DNA of 64,000 nt, taken from assembly GCF_021532615.1 (NCBI RefSeq), contig NZ_JAKGAQ010000005.1, positions 186,001 through 250,000 of the forward strand, written 5' to 3'. How positions within the stretch are numbered: position 1 is the stretch's first letter; each line of letters starts with the position of its first letter. The translations under genes were made by a program, and so were the position numbers. The notes under the pieces are model-generated. The model was not told the DNA's origin and made no database searches. It saw only the letters and a list, made by a program, of their open reading frames with translations. Shown here piece after piece: positions 57,198-64,000 of the stretch. The DNA is from Octadecabacter dasysiphoniae. Its GTDB lineage: Bacteria; Pseudomonadota; Alphaproteobacteria; Rhodobacterales; Rhodobacteraceae.

Positions 57198-58358
57198 GTG
57201 ACGCCGGGCGCGCGCATTGCTGCGGCGATTGAAATTCTGGATGTGATCCTTGACGGGGCCAGCCCTGAAAAAGCGTTAACAGGCTGGGGGCGTGGGCATC
57301 GGTTTGCGGGTTCTAAGGATCGCGCCGCGATCCGTGATCATGTGTTTTCCGCCTTGCGGTGCCGCGCGTCGTTTGCGTGGCGTGGTGGTGCGGCCACCGG
57401 GCGCGGGATCATGCTGGGTGCGACGCAGGCGGATGGGTCGCAGGATGCCATGTTCAATGGCGAAGGCCACGCGCCACGCCCCCGCGACGCCGATGAAATT
57501 GGCCGCGCAATTGAAGATGCCCCGCGCGACGTACGCCTTGATGTACCGGAATGGTTGTTGCCGCATTTTGACGGGTCTTTGGGTGAGGACGCGGATGCCG
57601 CTTTGACGGCGCTTCAATCGCGTGCGGGGGTGTTCCTGCGTGTCAATCTGCGCAAGGTGACGCGTGAAAAGGCTGCTGAGATTTTGGCCGAAGACGGCAT
57701 CAAGACAGAGCCTGTCGCCAACGTGAGCTCTGCCTTGCATGTTATTGAAAACGAACGAAGGGTTGCGCAATCGCGTGCCTATGCGGGCGGGCTTGTTGAA
57801 TTGCAGGACACGTCGTCGCAAGCGGCGATTGAAGCATTGAAAGTGACTGCCGGACTGCGCGTGTTGGACCTTTGCGCCGGGGGTGGTGGCAAGGCCCTTG
57901 CCATGGCCGCGTTTGGGGCAGACGTGACGGCCCATGATATCGACCCAGGACGTATGGTTGACCTTGCGCCGCGGGCCGAGCGCGCAGGTGTTGAAATTGC
58001 CACTGTCACGACCGATCAGCTGGCGTCCTGCGACCCGTTTGATTTGGTCCTGTGTGATGCGCCCTGTTCGGGGAGCGGCACATGGCGGCGCACGCCCGCT
58101 GCCAAATGGGCGTTAACGCCTGAACGGCTGATCGAATTAACCACGATGCAGGATGACGTGTTGGGGTCTGCGGTTGATCTTGTGCGGGCTGGCGGCACGT
58201 TGGCCTACGCGACATGTTCTGTGTTTGAGGTCGAAAACAACGAACGAGTTCAATTGTTTATAGAACGTAGTTCATCCTTTGATCTGGTGTCATCACACCT
58301 GACAATGCCGCATGCACGCGGCGATGGTTTTTACCTTTGCGTGATGAAACGCCGTTAA
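57198..58358 (+). CDS. RsmB/NOP family RNA (cytosine-5) methyltransferase
   Basis: The 386-residue class I SAM enzyme resembles 16S rRNA m5C methyltransferases. LDLCAGGGGKALAMAAFGAD is the SAM-binding loop, CDAPCSGSGTWRRTPAAKW and YATCSVFEVENNERV carry the two catalytic cysteines, and an N-terminal NusB-like part is present. The exact target base is not readable. The GTG start at 57198 follows the guaB stop by one base, so it shares that transcript. Confidence 0.88.
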   Translation: MTPGARIAAAIEILDVILDGASPEKALTGWGRGHRFAGSKDRAAIRDHVFSALRCRASFAWRGGAATGRGIMLGATQADGSQDAMFNGEGHAPRPRDADEIGRAIEDAPRDVRLDVPEWLLPHFDGSLGEDADAALTALQSRAGVFLRVNLRKVTREKAAEILAEDGIKTEPVANVSSALHVIENERRVAQSRAYAGGLVELQDTSSQAAIEALKVTAGLRVLDLCAGGGGKALAMAAFGADVTAHDIDPGRMVDLAPRAERAGVEIATVTTDQLASCDPFDLVLCDAPCSGSGTWRRTPAAKWALTPERLIELTTMQDDVLGSAVDLVRAGGTLAYATCSVFEVENNERVQLFIERSSSFDLVSSHLTMPHARGDGFYLCVMKRR

Positions 58359-58431
58359 CAGCAACCTGAGGTTGCGTTTTGGGTGGTCTTCCTTAGTGTA
58401 AACAGGCGAATTTAAGCGCCGGTTAAGGTTT

Positions 58432-60813
58432 ATGAAGTTCACTGTCGCCAGCGAATCAAAAGCGAAAGAGGCGGGCGTGACAGACCAGATCGACCAGATA
58501 ACATTGGGCGGGGATCCTCGACCGTCTATGGCGCCGCACGGTCGATCTCGGCGATCTTTGCCTTTGGCAGTGGTGGCAATACCGGGTGGCGGTGCCATTT
58601 TGGGGTCCTTTTTTCTTGCCGATCAGACGTTGAAATTGTCCGCCTTGGCGTTTGGAACGGCTTTAGTGGTGTTTGCGCTGGTTGCCGCGCTATATAAGAT
58701 CGCGCAGGTCCGCAAACAGAATTTCGCGACGCAGGCCCTTATTTCTTTAGTCGATAATGATGCCTCTCCGTGTTTTCTGGCGGATTATGAGGGCCGGATC
58801 GAATTCCGGAACGAAGCGGCGAGTGATCGGTTTCGTGACAGAGGCGTTGAATCCCTCGGGCGGGCATTCACTGAGCTGTTCGCCAACCCCGGCGCGGTCT
58901 TGTACCGCCTTCAAAGCAAGGCACAGGCCCTTGGCAGTGCGCGTGAAGATATCGTCACACGCAAGGGCCATGTTCGCCTGTCTGTGAATGCCGTTGACGA
59001 CGTGACCTATCTTTGGCGGCTTGAGGATTTGTCTGATCGGGGTGGCGGTGCGCGCGCGGCTGATGCGCTAAGCCTGCCGATGTTGACTGCGGGTCCGACG
59101 GGAACTGTACTTTATATGAATGAGGCGTTTCGCCGGCTCCTCGGGGGGCGGGCGAAAAACCTGAGCGGCGTATTTGCAGAACTGCCGATTGTATCGGGGC
59201 AGGTCCATAAAGTGCTTTGCGAGTCTGGTGAGGTCGATAGCCTCGTCGCAGAAGTACCGAGCCATGGTGGGCGGCGCGAAATCTATTTGCTGCCGGGGGA
59301 TAGCCTCGCGGAAGGGACGGTGACGGCCACGGATTGGGACGCGATTGAGGAACTTCCGGTGCCATTGCTGAAAGTGGCGGTGACGGGTGAGATTTTGGCC
59401 TCAAACCATGAGGCGCGCACGTTGCTTGACCATAAGATTGAGCAAGGGACGCGGATCAGCGACCTTCTTAAGGGGTTGGGACGTCCTTTGGCGGATTGGT
59501 TGGCTGAGACTGTTGAAGGCAAGGGTGTTTCGACCCCGCAATTTCTGGAATCCGTCAGTGAGGCGAAAGAGACATTCTTGCAAGTGTCACTTAACCCCGC
59601 TGGTGACGCGGCAACCCCACATGTCATTGCGGTTTTGAATGATGTAACCGAATTCAGGAACCTTCAACGCCAGTTTGTTCAAAGCCAGAAAATGCAGGCG
59701 ATCGGGCAATTGGCTGGCGGTGTTGCGCATGATTTCAACAATCTTCTGACCGCCATATCGGGCCACTGCGATCTGTTATTGCTGCGCCATGATCAAGGTG
59801 ACGGCGATTATGCCGATCTTGTCCAGATCCATCAGAATGCGAACAGAGCGGCAGCGCTTGTCGGGCAATTGTTGGCCTATTCGCGTAAGCAAAACCTCCA
59901 GCCCGAAGTGTTGGATTTGCGCAATACGTTGTCAGACAGCACCCATCTTCTTAATCGTTTGGTGGGTGAAAGGGTCACGCTGACGCTGGATCATGACCCC
60001 GGACTAAGCCCCATTCGCGCAGACAAACGCCAGCTTGAGCAGGTTTTGATGAATTTGGTCGTGAATGCCCGTGATGCGATGCCCGATGGCGGCAGTATCC
60101 GGATTGAAACGGAGAATACGGTTCTGTCAGAGGGTTTGATGCGCGACCGCGTCACAGTACCACCGGGAAGCTACGTCGTTTTGCGGGTTCATGACACGGG
60201 CACAGGTATCCCCGAAGACAAACGCGGCAAGATTTTTGAACCTTTCTGGACGTCGAAAAAAACTGGCGAGGGCACCGGTTTGGGCCTTTCGACGGCCTAC
60301 GGAATTATCAAGCAGACGGGCGGATATATCTTTGTCGATTCAACGATCGGGGTCGGTACGACCTTTAGCATTCTAATCCCGAGCCATGATGCACCGATTG
60401 AAATTTCGGACGTGAAGGAAGTGATTGATCCAGTTGTTCCGGTTTCGGGTGACGGGGTTGTTCTTTTGGTGGAAGACGAAGCGCCGGTTCGTGCATTCGC
60501 GTCCCGCGCCCTGAGATTGCGGGGGTTCACAGTGCTGGAAGCGGATTGTGCAGAAGCCGCATTGGCGATGTTGGCCGATCCGGATCTTGAGGTGGATTTG
60601 TTTCTGACCGACGTCATTATGCCGGGCAAGGACGGGCCGACATGGGTGCGGGAAGCGCTCCAAACCCGTCCCGAAACGAAGGTTGTGTTCGTGTCAGGCT
60701 ATGCGGAAGAAGCTTTCGGGGAAGACCAGAAAAGCATTCCGAATTCCGTCTTCCTCCCCAAGCCTTTTTCGCTCAACGAGTTAACGAAGACCGTCCATAG
60801 CCAGCTTCACTAG
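58432..60813 (+). CDS. cckA: Hybrid sensor histidine kinase CckA
   Basis: CckA sits at the top of the ChpT-CtrA phosphorelay that in alphaproteobacteria controls motility, gene transfer agents or cell cycle. The 793 residues have two membrane helices near 43-60 and 68-87, PAS-like segments (about 100-200 and 215-380), a HisKA domain with His433 in VAHDFNNLLTAISGH, an ATPase domain (NLVVNARDAM, VHDTGTGIPED, GEGTGLGLS), and a receiver domain with phospho-acceptor Asp727 in LTDVIMPGKDGP and the late LPKPFS lysine. Order and domain count fit CckA. It converges on glk with a four-base overlap. Confidence 0.9.
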   Translation: MKFTVASESKAKEAGVTDQIDQITLGGDPRPSMAPHGRSRRSLPLAVVAIPGGGAILGSFFLADQTLKLSALAFGTALVVFALVAALYKIAQVRKQNFATQALISLVDNDASPCFLADYEGRIEFRNEAASDRFRDRGVESLGRAFTELFANPGAVLYRLQSKAQALGSAREDIVTRKGHVRLSVNAVDDVTYLWRLEDLSDRGGGARAADALSLPMLTAGPTGTVLYMNEAFRRLLGGRAKNLSGVFAELPIVSGQVHKVLCESGEVDSLVAEVPSHGGRREIYLLPGDSLAEGTVTATDWDAIEELPVPLLKVAVTGEILASNHEARTLLDHKIEQGTRISDLLKGLGRPLADWLAETVEGKGVSTPQFLESVSEAKETFLQVSLNPAGDAATPHVIAVLNDVTEFRNLQRQFVQSQKMQAIGQLAGGVAHDFNNLLTAISGHCDLLLLRHDQGDGDYADLVQIHQNANRAAALVGQLLAYSRKQNLQPEVLDLRNTLSDSTHLLNRLVGERVTLTLDHDPGLSPIRADKRQLEQVLMNLVVNARDAMPDGGSIRIETENTVLSEGLMRDRVTVPPGSYVVLRVHDTGTGIPEDKRGKIFEPFWTSKKTGEGTGLGLSTAYGIIKQTGGYIFVDSTIGVGTTFSILIPSHDAPIEISDVKEVIDPVVPVSGDGVVLLVEDEAPVRAFASRALRLRGFTVLEADCAEAALAMLADPDLEVDLFLTDVIMPGKDGPTWVREALQTRPETKVVFVSGYAEEAFGEDQKSIPNSVFLPKPFSLNELTKTVHSQLH

Positions 60814-61808
60814 TTGGATTTAAGGGCTTCGATGTGTGAGGCAGATCCGATCAGGGCCGCGTAGTCATCTTCGACAACGGAAACTGAAAAATTGGCCATA
60901 AATCCGGCAAAACGCCCTTTGTCGCGAAACGCGTCAGCAAACCCGAATTGGGTGAGGTACGGTGCCAGTGCCCGTGCGACGCCCCCCACAAGGTAGACCC
61001 CCCCGAAGGGCAGCTGAATGAGCGAAAGATTACCGCAAACCGTTCCGAGGATATGGCTAAACAAGGCGGCTGCCTCGGATGCGCGGGGATCATCCCCTTT
61101 GGCGCAGGCGGCCATGATGTCTTTGGCGGCAACGGCCCTAGGATCACCTGCTTCCTGACCCAAAAACGCATAGACCCTTTCAAGGCCACGGCCTGACAAG
61201 ACGTCTTCGACCGCGGGAAATCCGTGCGCCGTTGAGACGAATTTACAAAGTCGCAGCTCCTGTTCTGTCCGGATCGGAAGGTTTGCGTGCCCGCTTTCGG
61301 AGGGGGGGACGAATTCACCGGAGGCTGTTTCAAACACAGGGGCTGCGTTAAATCCCGTGCCGACACCAACCACCAGGCGCACGGCGTCCGCTGCGGGGGC
61401 GTCGGTTGGACCGGAGATGATTGTCCGCAGGGAGGTGGATTCGAGTGAGCTCAGCGCGTGGCCCTGAGCCTGTAAATCATTCAAAATCGCGACGGTTTCG
61501 GCGTTGGTGGCGCGTGCCAGCGTGTCACAATCAATGGCCCAATCCAGATTGGTCATGGTGGCGCGCCCGTCGCGCACAGGGCCTGCCACTGCAATGCACG
61601 CAGCCGCCGGATCCACATCGCCTTCATCGCTGAGGTACTGACGCAAAACGGCCTCTAGGCCTGAATAGTCGGTGTTGGCATATCGGCGCACCGTGTCGGG
61701 CAGGACCGTTGTTCCATCCGCCAAAGCACAGCGCGTGTTGGTTCCGCCAATATCAGCAACGAGGGACAGCGTGTTTGCGGGATGGGTCATGGATTTCTTT
61801 CTGTTCAT
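60810..61808 (-). CDS. glk: Glucokinase
   Basis: Glk phosphorylates glucose with ATP. The 332 residues show SLVADIGGTNTRCALADGT at the phosphate site, ACIAVAGPVRDGRATMTNLDW, VGVGTGFNAAPVF, FVPPSESGHANLPIRTEQE and GGVYLVGGVARALAPYL. The ATG at 61808 overlaps the GH1 stop (ATGA); an ATG at 61790 with a purine-rich site before it is an alternative. The product of the upstream beta-glucosidase, glucose, is its substrate. Confidence 0.95.
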   Translation of the reverse strand: MNRKKSMTHPANTLSLVADIGGTNTRCALADGTTVLPDTVRRYANTDYSGLEAVLRQYLSDEGDVDPAAACIAVAGPVRDGRATMTNLDWAIDCDTLARATNAETVAILNDLQAQGHALSSLESTSLRTIISGPTDAPAADAVRLVVGVGTGFNAAPVFETASGEFVPPSESGHANLPIRTEQELRLCKFVSTAHGFPAVEDVLSGRGLERVYAFLGQEAGDPRAVAAKDIMAACAKGDDPRASEAAALFSHILGTVCGNLSLIQLPFGGVYLVGGVARALAPYLTQFGFADAFRDKGRFAGFMANFSVSVVEDDYAALIGSASHIEALKSN

Positions 61809-63130
61809 GGACGCGGGGTCAATGCGGATTTGAGCGCGTGATACGAGGCTTTGGGTGTGCGCTGCAAGGTATCGAAATCGACGTGGACCAACCCAAAGCG
61901 TTTTTCATACCCCAGCGCCCATTCGTAATTGTCCATCAGGGACCAAACGAAAAAGCCGTCAACGGGGGCACCGTCGGCGATGGCGCGGCGGACGGCCTCA
62001 AAATGCGCGTTCAGAAAAGCGATGCGTTCAGGGTCATCGACCGCGCCGTTGGCCAAGACGTCTGCGTTTGCCATTCCATTTTCGGTGATAAACAGCGTCA
62101 AATCACCTGTGTATTCGTTTTTCGTCCGCATGAGGAATTCGTACAACCCGTCCGGGTAGATTTCCCAACCCATTTGGGTTTTGGGCAGCGGGCCTTCGGC
62201 TTCTGCGTGGGCGGGCCATGCGCCGCTTGTCGGGGCCATGAGTTTGCGGGTGTAATAGTTCAGGCCGACCCAATCGAGCGGTGATTGAATTGTGGCGAAG
62301 TCATTTTCCCAACCGGAGGGGAGGTGCTGCCCAAACCCATCCAGCACGGCATCAGGGTAGCGGCCTTTGAACACGCCATCGATAAAGAAGCGGTTGTAAT
62401 AGCCGTCATATAAATCTGCGGCGGCTTTTGCGGCTGTGCTGTCATCGGCGGGCATGGACCATTCGAAGTTAAAGACACCGCCCAAGTTGGACATGCCAAG
62501 GGCGCGCATGGTCTGGATGGCGGTGCCGTGGGCCAGAAGGATATGGTGCATGGCGCGGGCCGTTGCGCGGATGTCGCGCAGTCCGGGCGCGTGGGCACCA
62601 AGGAAATGGGACAGCCAGCCGACGCACCATGGTTCATTGATCGGGGCGACGGAATGCATCCGGTCACCGATGCGGTCCATGATGCAATGGGTGAAATCGC
62701 CGAACCATTTTGCGACGTCCGGGTTTGTCCAGCCGCCACGATCTGCCAAGGCGGACGGCATTTCCCAGTGGTACAACGTCGCGCAGGGTTTCAGGCCACG
62801 GTCCAACATGCCGTCTGTCAGCCGGTCATAAAAATCGAGGCCTTCGGGGTTGGGGGTGACGCCATCGGGCATGACCCGCGCCCAAGATGTGGAAAAGCGG
62901 TAGGCGTCAAAGCCTGCGTTTTTGATCAGGTCGAGGTCTTCTTCCCAGCGGTGGTAGTGATCACAGGCGATTTGGCCGTGTTCGGCGCGCACCACGTTGC
63001 CCGGGGTTGCGGCGAAGGTGTCCCAATGGGTCGATCCTGCGCCGCCAAAGCTGTGGCCTTCGATCTGATAGGCAGATGTTGCGGTCCCGAACAAGAAACC
63101 GTCGGGAAAGTCTGAGCGGGTGAAATTCAT
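61805..63130 (-). CDS. GH1 family beta-glucosidase
   Basis: The 441-residue glycoside hydrolase has a (beta/alpha)8 barrel. FLFGTATSAYQIEG is the N-terminal signature, INEPWCVGWLSHF holds the acid/base Glu in NEP, and LFITENGMANADV holds the nucleophile Glu in TENG. There is no signal peptide, so it acts on imported beta-glucosides in the cytosol. It lies 13 bases after the LacI gene, with aaggacg upstream, and is coupled to glk. Confidence 0.95.
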   Translation of the reverse strand: MNFTRSDFPDGFLFGTATSAYQIEGHSFGGAGSTHWDTFAATPGNVVRAEHGQIACDHYHRWEEDLDLIKNAGFDAYRFSTSWARVMPDGVTPNPEGLDFYDRLTDGMLDRGLKPCATLYHWEMPSALADRGGWTNPDVAKWFGDFTHCIMDRIGDRMHSVAPINEPWCVGWLSHFLGAHAPGLRDIRATARAMHHILLAHGTAIQTMRALGMSNLGGVFNFEWSMPADDSTAAKAAADLYDGYYNRFFIDGVFKGRYPDAVLDGFGQHLPSGWENDFATIQSPLDWVGLNYYTRKLMAPTSGAWPAHAEAEGPLPKTQMGWEIYPDGLYEFLMRTKNEYTGDLTLFITENGMANADVLANGAVDDPERIAFLNAHFEAVRRAIADGAPVDGFFVWSLMDNYEWALGYEKRFGLVHVDFDTLQRTPKASYHALKSALTPRP

Positions 63131-63143
63131 GGTCGTCCTTAGG

Positions 63144-64000
63144 TCAGGCCATTTTGGCAGAAGCGGGGGCAGGGCCGGTGGAGCGCCCGACCATCAATTC
63201 TGCTTCGAGGAGTTTGTGTTGATGGCCTGTCGTGTCGCCGTTGATCTGCGCGATCAGCATTTGTGACACGATAAGGCCCGCATCGCGCACCGAGGACCGG
63301 GTGGCGGTGAAAATGGGCACATCCGCGCCGTTGGCCAGATAGCTGAGCGTGTCATCATGGGTGACGATGGACACATCGCGCCCCATTTGCAGCCCGCGAT
63401 CCTGCAAGGCGCGCCGCACACCGAGCGCAGAGATAATCGAGGACACAAGAAATGCCGTGGGCGGGTTGGCCATATCGAGCATGTCGCCCGCCGATGTATA
63501 TCCGAAACTTTCGGTCATTTCGTCCTGCCGCATCAGGGATGGATCAATGGGGATGCCGATGGCCGCCAACCCTGCCTCGTAGCCGCGGCGGCGTCGGTGG
63601 GCGAAATCCATGGTTTCGAGGCCATTGATCAACCCGATGCGGCGATGACCCAGATCGGTCAGGAATTCTGTTGCGCGGTGAAAGGCGCTGGTGTTGTTGA
63701 CGTCCAGCCAGCTGTAATCGGCGGTGATGCCGGATGCGCGGCCGTGCACGACAAAGGGCAGGCCGATGTCTTGCAACATGGCGATGCGCGTGTCGTTCAT
63801 TTTGGGGCCGTGCAATACCACGCCGTCTACTGTGCCGCGGGTCTTGTAGTTCTGGTAGACCTGTTCTTCTTTGCTGTCTTCGACAATTGACAGCACCATT
63901 TCAAAGTCTTGCTGTGAATACACTTCGCCCGCACCAGCGATGAAATCACCAAAGATCGGATTCACCATTTCGTGCCGGTTGGCTGTCGGGATCACGTGGC
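63144..64000 (-). CDS. LacI family transcriptional regulator (partial, N-terminus outside window)
   Basis: This is the C-terminal effector-binding part of a LacI-type repressor, 285 codons to the window edge. The periplasmic-binding-like domain has NPIFGDFIAGAGEVYSQQDFEMV, GVVLHGPKMNDTRIAML, FLTDLGHRRIGLINGL and SIVTHDDTLSYLANG. The helix-turn-helix lies right of the window. It leads the lacI-bglA-glk run and probably represses it with a beta-glucoside or glucose as inducer; that is inference. Confidence 0.9.
   Translation of the reverse strand, partial: HVIPTANRHEMVNPIFGDFIAGAGEVYSQQDFEMVLSIVEDSKEEQVYQNYKTRGTVDGVVLHGPKMNDTRIAMLQDIGLPFVVHGRASGITADYSWLDVNNTSAFHRATEFLTDLGHRRIGLINGLETMDFAHRRRRGYEAGLAAIGIPIDPSLMRQDEMTESFGYTSAGDMLDMANPPTAFLVSSIISALGVRRALQDRGLQMGRDVSIVTHDDTLSYLANGADVPIFTATRSSVRDAGLIVSQMLIAQINGDTTGHQHKLLEAELMVGRSTGPAPASAKMA

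Overview
The window looks like a chromosomal segment of an alphaproteobacterium of the order Rhodobacterales (Roseobacter group). This rests on the gene order trpE / trpG-trpD-trpC-moaC-moeA, a CckA-type hybrid kinase, a long B12-dependent class II ribonucleotide reductase as the only RNR seen, a Mur-like Fur protein, a B12 pathway gene set, and intergenic GC-rich palindromes followed by an AATATTT tail of the kind common in this group. Genus is not resolved. Nearly all of the sequence is tightly packed core metabolism. No insertion sequence, prophage, CRISPR array or rRNA operon was seen. Two tRNA genes are present: tRNA-Pro(UGG) and tRNA-Gly(CCC).

Layout. 1-8.2 kb: molybdenum cofactor (moeA partial, moaC) and tryptophan genes (trpC, trpD, trpG, trpE), with a DUF3592 membrane protein inside the trp series and a divergent polysaccharide deacetylase and an AAA ATPase between trpG and trpE. 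8.2-15.3 kb: PpiD-like foldase, an aminotransferase, gpt, a LysE exporter, fabI, pdxH, a two-domain cold-shock protein and a DUF192 protein. 15.3-20.3 kb: tRNA-Pro, a small lipoprotein, then nrdJ behind a long control region with a NrdR box, a DnaA box and a CtrA-like site. 20.3-28.1 kb: DUF985 cupin, FAD oxidoreductase, eno, EamA transporter, fur/mur, a GNAT-like protein, tyrS, anmK. 28.1-34.7 kb: a sulfotransferase/GT90 fusion, an MttB-family methyltransferase, an outer-membrane beta-barrel, a PEP-mutase-family lyase and an aminotransferase. 34.7-40.1 kb: soxR with a divergent VOC gene, a YjbR-family protein, cysS, cimA and a squalene/phytoene-synthase-like gene. 40.1-46.7 kb: B12 genes (cobA, cobB, cbiD, cobK) with an MFS transporter, alkA and an esterase. 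46.9-52.5 kb: an HNH nuclease, a reductive-dehalogenase-like protein and the zwf-pgl-pgi operon. 52.5-60.8 kb: thioesterase, RidA, tRNA-Gly, a corrinoid-activator-like ASKHA protein, guaB, an RsmB-type methyltransferase and cckA. 60.8-64 kb: glk, a GH1 beta-glucosidase and a partial LacI regulator.

The most notable observation is upstream of cysS. There a 14-codon open frame (36049-36093) encodes a peptide with four cysteines. It lies inside a perfect 10-bp GC-rich inverted repeat whose right arm is followed directly by five Ts, and a TTGACA sits about 30 bases upstream of the left arm. This has the layout of a cysteine-responsive transcription attenuator for cysteinyl-tRNA synthetase. The soxR-VOC divergent promoter is also unusually clear: a near-palindromic SoxR box between -35 and -10 elements separated by the diagnostic 19 bp.

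A second theme is B12 use. B12 synthesis genes, a B12-dependent RNR, a reductive-dehalogenase homologue, an MttB-family methyltransferase and a corrinoid reactivase-like protein all lie within about 40 kb. The glucose-6-phosphate genes (zwf, pgl, pgi) and glk/GH1/LacI form two separate carbohydrate modules feeding the same node.
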